This document shows positions 1 to 6,744 of a stretch of 30,579 bases of DNA, one piece after another. The stretch spans positions 50,553 to 81,131 of the forward strand of contig DDYT01000062.1 of assembly GCA_002348095.1 (NCBI GenBank), written 5' to 3'. Origin of the DNA: Erysipelotrichaceae bacterium UBA2227 (lineage in GTDB: Bacteria > Bacillota_I > Bacilli_A > Erysipelotrichales > Erysipelotrichaceae). Made by a program: the position numbers and the translations under genes. Numbering within the stretch: the first letter of the stretch is position 1; every line of letters begins with the position of its first letter. Under the pieces are notes generated by a model that was not told the origin of the DNA, did no database searches, and saw only the letters and a list, made by a program, of their open reading frames with translations.

Positions 1-707
1 CAGATGTCATTACCATGCGACCTAAAACATCCGTAAATAAGGCTCAAATCCTCTATTTTCATGGGGGAGCGTATATTTACGGAATAAAAAACTTCCACTA
101 TAATTTTGCGCTGCGGTTGATTCAATCCACCGGCTGTACGGTCATCATGCCAGACTATCCTCTTGCTCCTAACCAGAGCGCTGCGGAAGTTTATAATATG
201 GCACTAACCCTGTATCAGAGATTATCGGATGATAAGACAGCTGAGCAAATCATCCTGATGGGTGACTCTTCCGGCGGTGGCATTGCCCTGGGATTGGCAC
301 AATACTTGAGAGATCACGGAATCCGACAGCCGGATAAAATTATCTTGCTATCGCCTTGGCTCGATGTTACCATGAGCAATCCGGATATTAAAAATATGGA
401 TAAAAGCGATCCGGTCTTGGGAATCAATGGCCTGATCACGGCCGGATCTGCGTATGCGAAGGATTGGGACCGAAAAGACTACCGTGTCAGCCCGATATAC
501 GGAGAGTTTCGAGGATTGTCGGATATCTATCTGTTTATAAGCACTCACGATTTGCTATATCCCGATGCAAGAAATTTCAGTGAAATCATGCAACAGAAAG
601 GCATTGCTTTGAAGTATCACGAGTATCCCGGACTTTTTCATGACTGGATGCTGTTCGACTTGCCTGAATCACAATCGGTTTTGGAGCACATAAGTGAAGC
701 ATTTTGA
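1..707 (+). CDS. alpha/beta hydrolase, HSL-type esterase (5' partial)
   Basis: A hormone-sensitive-lipase-type carboxylesterase, cytoplasmic, likely acting on short acyl esters. The oxyanion-hole motif HGGAY follows a beta strand. The nucleophile elbow GDSSGG comes about 70 residues later, an Asp in STHDLLYP follows, and a C-terminal His sits in LFHDWM, so the Ser-Asp-His triad looks complete. The frame is open from base 3 with no stop, and the first Met (base 15) is only about 15 residues before HGG. Family members normally have a longer N-terminal cap, so the true start almost certainly lies outside the window. It is the first visible member of a run of eight co-directional genes. The natural substrate cannot be told from sequence. 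Confidence 0.88.
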   Translation, partial: DVITMRPKTSVNKAQILYFHGGAYIYGIKNFHYNFALRLIQSTGCTVIMPDYPLAPNQSAAEVYNMALTLYQRLSDDKTAEQIILMGDSSGGGIALGLAQYLRDHGIRQPDKIILLSPWLDVTMSNPDIKNMDKSDPVLGINGLITAGSAYAKDWDRKDYRVSPIYGEFRGLSDIYLFISTHDLLYPDARNFSEIMQQKGIALKYHEYPGLFHDWMLFDLPESQSVLEHISEAF

Positions 708-739
708 AAGAAGGGGCATTTGGTGCAGCAAGGTATCAT

Positions 740-1156
740 ATGAAGCAAATACGTGAAGATTTCATCGCTCCCTGCGGAATGAACTGCCGGTTGTGCATTG
801 GATTTCAACGGGATAAAAACAAATGTCTGGGTTGCCGATACGAAGATGCAATCCTTTATGTGACCAAAGAAAGCCGGCATTGCGTAATCAAAAGCTGTCA
901 GAAAAAGAGTGATAAAGGATACTGTTTTGAATGTGAATCATATCCTTGCCGACGGCTAAAAGACCTTGATAAACGGTATCGGACGAAATATCACATGAGC
1001 ATGCTTGAGAATCTGGAGTATATCAGACAACAAGGAATTGATTCTTTCATAGATGCTGAAGAACAGCGTTGGACTTGCCCCACATGTCAACAAATACTAT
1101 GTGTCCACCGACCGAACTGTCTGACATGCAAAACGAAAATATTCGACTCAAAATGA
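740..1156 (+). CDS. DUF3795 domain cysteine-rich protein
   Basis: A small cysteine-rich protein of about 138 residues. It opens with the IAPCGMNCRLC signature typical of DUF3795 proteins and then has further paired cysteines (KCLGC, CVIKSC, CFEC, YPCRR). The C-terminal tail carries more pairs (CPTC, CVHRPNC, CKTK), which suggests two or more metal (Zn or Fe-S) sites. The function of the family is unknown. An upstream TTG at 704 overlaps the previous stop, but the ATG at 740 is preferred because it is preceded by AAGG and places the family motif close to the N-terminus. It lies directly downstream of the esterase in the same operon. Confidence 0.85.
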   Translation: MKQIREDFIAPCGMNCRLCIGFQRDKNKCLGCRYEDAILYVTKESRHCVIKSCQKKSDKGYCFECESYPCRRLKDLDKRYRTKYHMSMLENLEYIRQQGIDSFIDAEEQRWTCPTCQQILCVHRPNCLTCKTKIFDSK

Positions 1157-1171
1157 GTTAAGGAGCTCACC

Positions 1172-1543
1172 ATGAACCTCGGTGCTTTCTCAATCAGTTT
1201 ATCTGTAAAAGATATTGATGCATCTGCTCAGTTTTATGCTACTCTGGGATTTCAGCAGATTTCAGGAGACATCTCGCAAAAATGGATTATCCTGAAAAAC
1301 GGGGAGTGTGTCATTGGGCTTTTTGAAGGCATGTTTGACAAAAATATGCTGACATTCAATCCCGGATGGGATCTATCCGGTCATAACACAGAAAACTTTG
1401 ATGATATACGGGAACTTTATAAGAAATTCATTTCTGTCGGTCTCGATGTTTCGTCATCCTCAGATATAAGATCTTCCGGACCTGCCTATTTTACCCTCAC
1501 TGATCCCGATGGGAATCCCATCCTGTTCGATCAGCATCGCTAG
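1172..1543 (+). CDS. VOC family (glyoxalase/bleomycin-resistance-like) protein
   Basis: A 123-residue single vicinal-oxygen-chelate domain. It begins with the usual SISLSVKDIDASAQFYATLG pattern (strand, then helix) and ends with the LTDPDGNPILFDQ pattern near the C-terminus. These proteins act as dimers in glyoxalase, dioxygenase or drug-binding roles; the substrate is not evident. The ATG is preceded by AAGGAG at good spacing. Gaps to both neighbours are 12-15 nt, so it is co-transcribed with the DUF3795 gene and the acetyltransferase. Confidence 0.88.
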   Translation: MNLGAFSISLSVKDIDASAQFYATLGFQQISGDISQKWIILKNGECVIGLFEGMFDKNMLTFNPGWDLSGHNTENFDDIRELYKKFISVGLDVSSSSDIRSSGPAYFTLTDPDGNPILFDQHR

Positions 1544-1555
1544 AAGGAAATAACC

Positions 1556-1951
1556 ATGCACATCGAAAAATACACAACAGACCATCAGGAAGGAATCATG
1601 CAACTGATGAAAGATGAAGGGGAAGACTGGCATTGTTACTGGGCGGATGATCATCAGGAAAAATACAGGAACGCACTCGATAACTCCATTACTTATGTGG
1701 CTTTTGAAGGAAGTGAAGTGTGCGGTTTCGTACGTGCCCTGGATGATATGGGATTTTACATCTATATTTGTGATTTACTTGTCTCAAAACGCCACCGCGG
1801 TAAAAGCATCGGCCGACAACTGATGGAACAATATGTACACCGTTTCCCCGGTCAGACTGTGTATGTAATGTCTGATGTCGATGAATATTATCAGTCATTG
1901 GGATATCCGATCGTCGGATCCGTGTTGGAAGTTATAAATGGAGGTCAATGA
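1556..1951 (+). CDS. GNAT family N-acetyltransferase
   Basis: A 131-residue Gcn5-related N-acetyltransferase that would transfer acetyl from acetyl-CoA to an amine. The central strand DLLVSKRHRGKSIGRQLME contains the motif A phosphate-binding loop (RHRGKSIG) that contacts the CoA pyrophosphate. The Y-x-x-x-GY signature (YYQSLGYP) near the C-terminus is typical of the fold. The substrate is unknown. AAGGA precedes the ATG, and the stop at 1949-1951 lies just before the next gene's preferred GTG start. Neighbouring APH-like and ANT-like genes suggest a small-molecule modification role (inference). Confidence 0.88.
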   Translation: MHIEKYTTDHQEGIMQLMKDEGEDWHCYWADDHQEKYRNALDNSITYVAFEGSEVCGFVRALDDMGFYIYICDLLVSKRHRGKSIGRQLMEQYVHRFPGQTVYVMSDVDEYYQSLGYPIVGSVLEVINGGQ

Positions 1952-1952
1952 T

Positions 1953-2687
1953 GTGAAGACGCTTATCGGAAAAGGCAAAACCAGCGAAGTATTTTTGGAA
2001 AATCAGTGGGCTTTTAAGCAATATGATGAACATCATCCGATCAGTTATATTCAAGAAGAGATGAGAATCAATCATGTTATTTCAACTCAAACGGCATTAC
2101 CCATATGTCCCTTATTACCCACCCAAAACCCCTATATCCTTCAGATGAAATATTTGGGCAATGAAACTCTGACCCATCGGATGCTTAACCGCCATCCCAA
2201 TGTCATAGAGGACTTGATTGATCTGCAACTCTCTGTATATCACTATCAAGAGCTTCCTTTGCATAATATCCACGAACGATATCATCGCCGGATCAGTTCA
2301 AGTGTAATCCTGACAAATCAAGAGAAGACATTCGCACTGGGTGTTCTGGCTGATCTTCCTTTTCAACCGACCCTGACACACATGGACTTTCATCCCGGTA
2401 ACATCCTGTATCACGAAAATCAGTATTGGATCATTGATTGGGTAAATGCCGGATTGGCAAATCCGCTGCTCTGTGTCGCTCGCACGTACATATTGCTTCA
2501 CTACCACGCGCTTCGACGCAGTCAGAAATACCTGACAGTCCTTTCGAAGCGGACCGGATGGACCAAGGAACTGATTCGAAAAGCGGCAGTTATTCAGGCT
2601 GCTGACCGAATCATGGAAAGTGATGATCCGGATGAGATCAAATTTATGAAAAACTATATTCTTGAGGTGAGTGGCCATGAGAAGTGA
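1953..2687 (+). CDS. APH-like phosphotransferase (aminoglycoside/choline kinase fold)
   Basis: A protein-kinase-like small-molecule phosphotransferase of about 244 residues. Visible are the N-lobe glycine-rich start (GKGKTSEVF), a lysine in AFKQY that fits the ATP-binding Lys, the catalytic loop HMDFHPGN (H-x-D-x4-N), and IIDW as the metal-binding Asp motif. All key residues are present, so it is probably active. The GTG at 1953 is chosen because GGAGG lies 8 nt upstream and it avoids overlap; an ATG at 1938 is the alternative. The target could be an aminoglycoside-like drug, a sugar or an alcohol. The 3' end overlaps the next gene by 11 nt, indicating translational coupling. Confidence 0.82.
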   Translation: MKTLIGKGKTSEVFLENQWAFKQYDEHHPISYIQEEMRINHVISTQTALPICPLLPTQNPYILQMKYLGNETLTHRMLNRHPNVIEDLIDLQLSVYHYQELPLHNIHERYHRRISSSVILTNQEKTFALGVLADLPFQPTLTHMDFHPGNILYHENQYWIIDWVNAGLANPLLCVARTYILLHYHALRRSQKYLTVLSKRTGWTKELIRKAAVIQAADRIMESDDPDEIKFMKNYILEVSGHEK

Positions 2688-3840
2688 ACAAACCATGACA
2701 GATCTCATTCTCGAGGTTGCTCAAAAGGATGCACGAATCAAAGCAGTGCTTTTAAATGGTTCACGAGCCAATCCCTCGGTCAAAAAGGACAAATATCAGG
2801 ATTTTGATATCGTTTACGTTGTGGATGAAATCGACTCATGGATTGTCGATCACTGTTGGATCGATGTATTCGGTCCGCGCGTCATGCTTCAGATGCCCGA
2901 GTGCATGCGAAATCCGGAGAATCAGGGAAATTTCACATATCTGATGCTTTTTACTGACGGAAACCGGATCGACCTGACGCTTGTGCCCAAAGCAAATATC
3001 AATCGATTATTCCAGGATAAACTGACTGTCGTACTAATGGATAAAGAGAACCTGTTTACTTCTGTTTCTGCCCCATCAGACAGCGATTTTCACGTTCAGC
3101 CACCAACACTGCTGGAGTATTCCTCCTGTTGCAATAATTTCTTGTGGTGTTGTCAAAATGTGGCGAAGGGAATTGCGAGAGACCAGTGGCCCTATGCCAT
3201 CGGAATGTTTGACGGGATCGTTCGCGAAGAACTCACACAAATGCTCGATTGGACGGTGGGCGTTCTTACAGATTTCAGCGTATCCTCTGGTAAACTTGGA
3301 AAATATTACCGAAAGTATTTACCCGAAGATGTGTATCAGATGTTTGTTCAAACGGTGGATACGAAAGATCCCGACCATTTATGGAACGCAATGTTTACCG
3401 CAATCGCCTGTTTTCAAAAGGCGGCGGATCTTGTCGGATCTCAGATGGAATATCCCTATCCTCATCAGGATCATCAAAACATGAAAGAGTATCTGATCCG
3501 ATTCCGAAACAGCCTAAAAACGAAGGGAAGCCAAAAATCTCCCGAAAATATCGAGAGTTATCTCGACAGTGAAAAAAGAATCAGACAATGGCCGTCCAAG
3601 CGTAACCAAAAAAGAAAAGTATGCGAATACCTGTCAACGAAGTTTGATCGTAAAACCATGTATACGGAAGCTCAGGTTAATGCAATCATCAGTCGGTGGC
3701 ATACCTTTAACGATTACTTTGTTTTACGCAGAGAACTGGTTGACGGAGGATGGCTGAAACGGTATCGCGACGGAAGTGCCTACTGGTTAAATGAAGATAT
3801 GCTCGAGAAAGAAATCCCATCGGATGAAATACATACGTGA
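2677..3840 (+). CDS. ANT(6)-like nucleotidyltransferase fused to DUF2087
   Basis: The N-terminal ~290 residues resemble aminoglycoside 6-adenylyltransferase (AadE/ANT(6)). They have the GSRAN motif (residues 28-32), the paired aspartates in QDFDIVYVV (D42, D44) and a third acidic site in GNRIDL (D99), so the metal-binding triad is intact. The last ~65 residues (about 307-371) match the DUF2087 pattern: R-K-x-x-x-YL, Y-T-E-x-x-VN, and LRRELVDGGWLKRYRDGSAYW, a winged-helix-like domain normally found on its own or in regulators. The frame is continuous through the join. The ATG at 2677 has GAGG 9 nt upstream; a GTG at 2671 also exists. Nucleotidyl transfer to an aminoglycoside-like substrate is inferred, not shown. 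Confidence 0.85.
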   Translation: MRSEQTMTDLILEVAQKDARIKAVLLNGSRANPSVKKDKYQDFDIVYVVDEIDSWIVDHCWIDVFGPRVMLQMPECMRNPENQGNFTYLMLFTDGNRIDLTLVPKANINRLFQDKLTVVLMDKENLFTSVSAPSDSDFHVQPPTLLEYSSCCNNFLWCCQNVAKGIARDQWPYAIGMFDGIVREELTQMLDWTVGVLTDFSVSSGKLGKYYRKYLPEDVYQMFVQTVDTKDPDHLWNAMFTAIACFQKAADLVGSQMEYPYPHQDHQNMKEYLIRFRNSLKTKGSQKSPENIESYLDSEKRIRQWPSKRNQKRKVCEYLSTKFDRKTMYTEAQVNAIISRWHTFNDYFVLRRELVDGGWLKRYRDGSAYWLNEDMLEKEIPSDEIHT

Positions 3841-4186
3841 AAAAATAGCATGGATCAAACGCTATTTGCCCGTCCTGTACTTGGCATTTCGACATAAGGA
3901 TACTCCATGGTATGCCAAAGCTGTCGCTATCATCGCCGTAATATATGCGATATCTCCAATAGATTTGATCCCGGATGTCATTCCGGTCATCGGATATCTC
4001 GATGATTTGCTTATCCTTCCGCTGATGATTGCTCTGTCAGTACATTGGATACCGAAATATGTCATGGATGAGTGCCTGCAACGATCTGAGAATTTCAATA
4101 TGCCTGAAGGAAAGTGGTATCATGCCATACCGATCTTTATTGTGTGGCTCTTGCTTGTTGTTTGGATATGGAATCTGCTCAAATAG
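3824..4186 (+). CDS. DUF1232 (YkvA-type) membrane protein
   Basis: A 120-residue integral membrane protein with the DUF1232 core: DTPWYAKAVAIIAVIYAISP followed by IDLIPDVIPVIGYLDDLL. The motif SPIDLIPD...GYLDD is diagnostic. A further C-terminal hydrophobic segment (IPIFIVWLLLVVWIWNLL) gives about three membrane spans. The family function is unknown. The ATG at 3824 is preferred to the one at 3791; both overlap the end of the previous gene, and 3824 overlaps it least (17 nt). The ribosome binding site is weak, consistent with translational coupling. Confidence 0.85.
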   Translation: MKYIREKIAWIKRYLPVLYLAFRHKDTPWYAKAVAIIAVIYAISPIDLIPDVIPVIGYLDDLLILPLMIALSVHWIPKYVMDECLQRSENFNMPEGKWYHAIPIFIVWLLLVVWIWNLLK

Positions 4187-4204
4187 AAACTGCGAGGAAG
4201 AGAT

Positions 4205-4876
4205 ATGGAACTGATGTTTGAAACCCTGTTGACTGCGATGAAAAATGAACTTTCTGATTTGCGCTTTGAGAAACGACTGACCACCGGTGAAGTCCGTCGG
4301 GTTTCAGCGAAGTATTTCAGGAAACTGCCCAAAGATAAGCCGTCCGTGTTCGATTTTTGTCAGCGATTGCTCGAATTTCGAATTTGGGAGCTGACGATTA
4401 TTGCTTATGACTGGGCGTATCGTATGCGTCATTATTACGATGAAACAACGTTTGAGGTGTTTGAATACTGGCTGAAAAACTATATTTCGGATTGGTGGGA
4501 CTGTGATGACTTTTGTACTCATGCCTTTGGGGAACTGATGATCCGTTTTCCTCAGTTGATGATCAGGGTTTTTGACTGGTGCGATCACAAAAATTTCGCA
4601 GTACGCCGGGCAGCACCGGTCGTACTTATTCTGCCAATCAAAAAGAGAGCGTTTCTATCCGTTGACCCTTTGGCCGTGGCGGATCATCTGAAATTTGATC
4701 CTCATTATTTAGTGTTGAAGGGATATGGCTGGATGTTAAAGGTGCTCTCACAGACGGACGACATGAAAGTGATTGCGTATCTCGAACAAAACTCTCAAAT
4801 GCCTAGGGTAGCTTATCGATACGCACTTGAGAAACTTGACCCGGACGTAAAGAAACACCTGATGAAGTTGATTTGA
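4205..4876 (+). CDS. AlkD-like DNA alkylation repair protein
   Basis: A HEAT-like-repeat DNA glycosylase of the AlkD/AlkC family, 223 residues, which excises positively charged alkylated bases such as N3-methyladenine or N7-methylguanine. The conserved SDWWDCDDF segment supplies the Trp and Asp of the active site (W98, D101/D102). The VRRAAPVV helix supplies the Arg (R134/R135), and KGYGWMLK supplies the C-terminal Trp (W176). GAGGAAG lies upstream of the ATG. This is the last gene of the first operon; an intrinsic terminator follows directly. Confidence 0.85.
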   Translation: MELMFETLLTAMKNELSDLRFEKRLTTGEVRRVSAKYFRKLPKDKPSVFDFCQRLLEFRIWELTIIAYDWAYRMRHYYDETTFEVFEYWLKNYISDWWDCDDFCTHAFGELMIRFPQLMIRVFDWCDHKNFAVRRAAPVVLILPIKKRAFLSVDPLAVADHLKFDPHYLVLKGYGWMLKVLSQTDDMKVIAYLEQNSQMPRVAYRYALEKLDPDVKKHLMKLI

Positions 4877-4897
4877 TCACCGAAAGGTGATTTTTCT
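4876..4897 (+). terminator. intrinsic terminator of the first operon
   Basis: ATCACC, GAAA tetraloop, GGTGAT, then TTTTCT. A 6-bp stem with a U-rich tail immediately after the alkylation repair gene and before the PadR promoter. Confidence 0.75.
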
Positions 4898-4898
4898 A

Positions 4899-4927
4899 TT
4901 GAAAAAAGCAAGATTCGGACATATACT
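4899..4927 (+). promoter_or_regulatory. promoter of the PadR-flavodoxin-polyferredoxin operon
   Basis: TTGAAA (4899-4904), 17 nt, TATACT (4922-4927). Near-consensus housekeeping promoter starting right at the end of the upstream terminator. Confidence 0.7.
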
Positions 4928-4944
4928 ATATCTAAAAGATATAG
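4926..4944. promoter_or_regulatory. perfect inverted repeat, candidate PadR operator
   Basis: CTATATC, TAAAA, GATATAG: 7-bp perfect arms with a 5-nt spacer. It covers the expected transcription start and ends just before the Shine-Dalgarno. This position is where an autorepressing PadR dimer would block the promoter. Assignment to PadR is inference from position. Confidence 0.55.
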
Positions 4945-4952
4945 GTGAGGAT

Positions 4953-5510
4953 ATGAAAGAAAACAAGACGAAATATATGATCCTCGGATTGCTCAACCAT
5001 CAGCCGATGTCAGGATATGACATTAAAGAAAGGGTGGACCATGCCTTAAGCATGTTTTGGAACAGCGGGTTTGGCCAGATCTATCCGACCCTTGCTTCGC
5101 TGGCTGAAGACGGAGATATTCAGTTGTTAAAGAAAGAAAGTAAGGCCGGTCCCGATCGTAAGGTATATCAAATCACGGAACAAGGAAAGGTCATGCTTAA
5201 AAAATGGTTGGCAACCCCGACCGAAAAAGAGGAAGTCCGCTATGAGATGCTGCTGAAACTGTTTTTCAGCTCAGCCATCGATCCAACGGATGTGATTCGC
5301 AATATTGAAAGTTTTCAAATGAAGAAACAGGAAGAAAAAATCCGATTGGACATGTTCTGTATGGAATTAGAAAAAATCATGAATGAAAGCGAAGATCACC
5401 GAATGTACTATCTGACAGCCCGATTTGGTCAGAAAGTTTATGAAGCTTATTTGCAGTGGGCACAACAAGCCATAGATATGTTAAGAGAAAACGAGGAACC
5501 AATGTTATGA
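4953..5510 (+). CDS. PadR family transcriptional regulator
   Basis: A winged-helix regulator of 185 residues. The N-terminal half has the PadR pattern: YMILGLLNHQPMSGYDI, then FWNSGFGQIYPTLASLAEDG, then the wing with R-K-V-Y-x-IT-x-QG. A C-terminal helical dimerisation region (Vir_Tip-like, with LKLFFSS) follows. It is expected to repress its own operon and respond to a small ligand or stress. The ATG at 4953 follows AGGTGAGG; longer in-frame starts upstream would place the promoter and palindrome inside the gene and are rejected. The stop overlaps the flavodoxin ATG (ATGA). Confidence 0.92.
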   Translation: MKENKTKYMILGLLNHQPMSGYDIKERVDHALSMFWNSGFGQIYPTLASLAEDGDIQLLKKESKAGPDRKVYQITEQGKVMLKKWLATPTEKEEVRYEMLLKLFFSSAIDPTDVIRNIESFQMKKQEEKIRLDMFCMELEKIMNESEDHRMYYLTARFGQKVYEAYLQWAQQAIDMLRENEEPML

Positions 5511-5995
5511 AACCAATCATTGTTTATTATTCCTATGAAGGTAATACCGAATTTATTGCCAGTGTCATCGCTGAACTGCTTCGAGCACAGGCCGTTCGGA
5601 TTTCACCGATCAAAGAAATGACATCATCGGGCTTTGGTAAGTATGTATGGGGCGGCGGACAGGTCGTAATGAAAATCAAACCTAAATTGCAACCTTTCAC
5701 CATCAACTTCGATGATTTCGACACGGTATTTTTGGGATCACCGATATGGGCCGGAACCTTTGCACCGCCCATCAAAACTTTGTTGGAAGACGGATATTTT
5801 CACGGGAAGAATGTATTTTATTTTTACACCCATGAAGGCGGAGCACAGAACGCACATCGCCGGATAGAAGCAGCCCTTTCAAAAACCAATCGTCTGGTAT
5901 CTTCGGAAGGGTTTTTGGACGTGCTGAAAAATCCTGAGGAAAACCGTCAAAAAGCGCAAGCGTGGGTCGCTCATTGCCTGAAGGAGTCCGAATGA
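5507..5995 (+). CDS. flavodoxin family protein
   Basis: A 162-residue FMN-binding electron carrier. The N-terminal strand is followed by a phosphate-binding loop (YYSYEGNTEFIA; consensus S/T-x-T-G-N-T). The central segment VFLGSPIWAGTFAPP matches the W/G-rich isoalloxazine-contacting loop of flavodoxin and NAD(P)H-flavin families. It is cytoplasmic. It overlaps PadR upstream and the membrane iron-sulfur protein downstream by 4 nt each, so the three are translated together. A likely role is single-electron transfer to or from the membrane polyferredoxin (inference from coupling). Confidence 0.88.
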   Translation: MKPIIVYYSYEGNTEFIASVIAELLRAQAVRISPIKEMTSSGFGKYVWGGGQVVMKIKPKLQPFTINFDDFDTVFLGSPIWAGTFAPPIKTLLEDGYFHGKNVFYFYTHEGGAQNAHRRIEAALSKTNRLVSSEGFLDVLKNPEENRQKAQAWVAHCLKESE

Positions 5996-6714
5996 AACGG
6001 CAATCCATCCGAAAAGCACTGATATTGGTTTCCTTTATCTTGTTTCCGGTCACATTGTACTACTTTTCACCCTATCTGATCATTGAAGCCCTGCTTCAAA
6101 ACGTTATCGCCGGCAGTTTCATCGTTTTTGGACTTATGCTGCTGACATCGATCGTATTTGGACGTGTGTTTTGCGGATGGTTATGTCCGGCGGGTGGGTT
6201 GCAAGAGGCTGCTACCATCATCAATGACAAACGATCGAAGTTCAACAAAGGAAAACTGATCAAATACTTGATTTGGTTTCCGTGGGTGTCTGCCATCGTT
6301 TTCCTAAGTTGGATGGCAAAAGTCCGTTTGCGCATCGACTTTTTCTATCAGACATGGTACGGCATATCGATCTCCGATCCATACGGATTTATTGTTTATT
6401 TTGCGGTCGTATTTTTAGTGATGATCCTGGCATTGATCTATGGCCGCCGGGGATTCTGTCATACGGTGTGTTGGATGGCTCCGTTTATGCAGGCAGGACA
6501 ATGGATACAGCGAAAGATCCGCAGTCCTCATCTGCACTTAGTCACAGAACCTTCGGGTTGTATTTCCTGTCAGGTTTGCACGAAGCATTGTCCGATGAGT
6601 TTACCGGTCATGGAACTTGTAAGCAAAGGAAACATCGAGGATATGGATTGTATCCTGTGCTGTGCGTGTGCGGATAGCTGCCCTAAGAAAATCATCACTC
6701 TGAAACTAAAATAA
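5992..6714 (+). CDS. NapH/CcoG-like membrane polyferredoxin (2x 4Fe-4S)
   Basis: A membrane electron-transfer protein of 240 residues. About four hydrophobic spans occupy the first ~165 residues and are interrupted by the conserved cysteine motifs FCGWLCPAG and CHTVCWMAPF, characteristic of NapH/NosR/RdxA relatives. Two ferredoxin motifs follow at the cytoplasmic C-terminus: CISCQVCTKHCP and CILCCACADSCP. All eight cluster cysteines are present. AAGGAG precedes the ATG, which overlaps the flavodoxin stop. No reductase gene follows; an operon-end terminator lies directly downstream, so the electron acceptor is not in the window. Confidence 0.9.
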   Translation: MKRQSIRKALILVSFILFPVTLYYFSPYLIIEALLQNVIAGSFIVFGLMLLTSIVFGRVFCGWLCPAGGLQEAATIINDKRSKFNKGKLIKYLIWFPWVSAIVFLSWMAKVRLRIDFFYQTWYGISISDPYGFIVYFAVVFLVMILALIYGRRGFCHTVCWMAPFMQAGQWIQRKIRSPHLHLVTEPSGCISCQVCTKHCPMSLPVMELVSKGNIEDMDCILCCACADSCPKKIITLKLK

Positions 6715-6716
6715 AA

Positions 6717-6744
6717 GCAACGGTGTTACTCCCGTTGCATTTTT
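6717..6744. terminator. bidirectional intrinsic terminator
   Basis: GCAACGG, 8-nt loop, CCGTTGC followed by ATTTTT on the plus strand and TTTTAT on the minus strand. It serves both the polyferredoxin operon and the convergent symporter gene, whose last codons form the 3' arm. Confidence 0.8.

Noticed and set aside
2298..2708. 136-codon minus-strand open frame opposite the phosphotransferase gene
   Set aside because: No recognisable motif or ribosome binding site; the opposite strand encodes a clear kinase-fold protein with all catalytic residues.
4887..4952. N-terminal extension of the PadR gene from an ATG at 4887
   Set aside because: It would translate through the -35/-10 promoter and the palindrome; the ATG at 4953 has a strong ribosome binding site and the family N-terminus.
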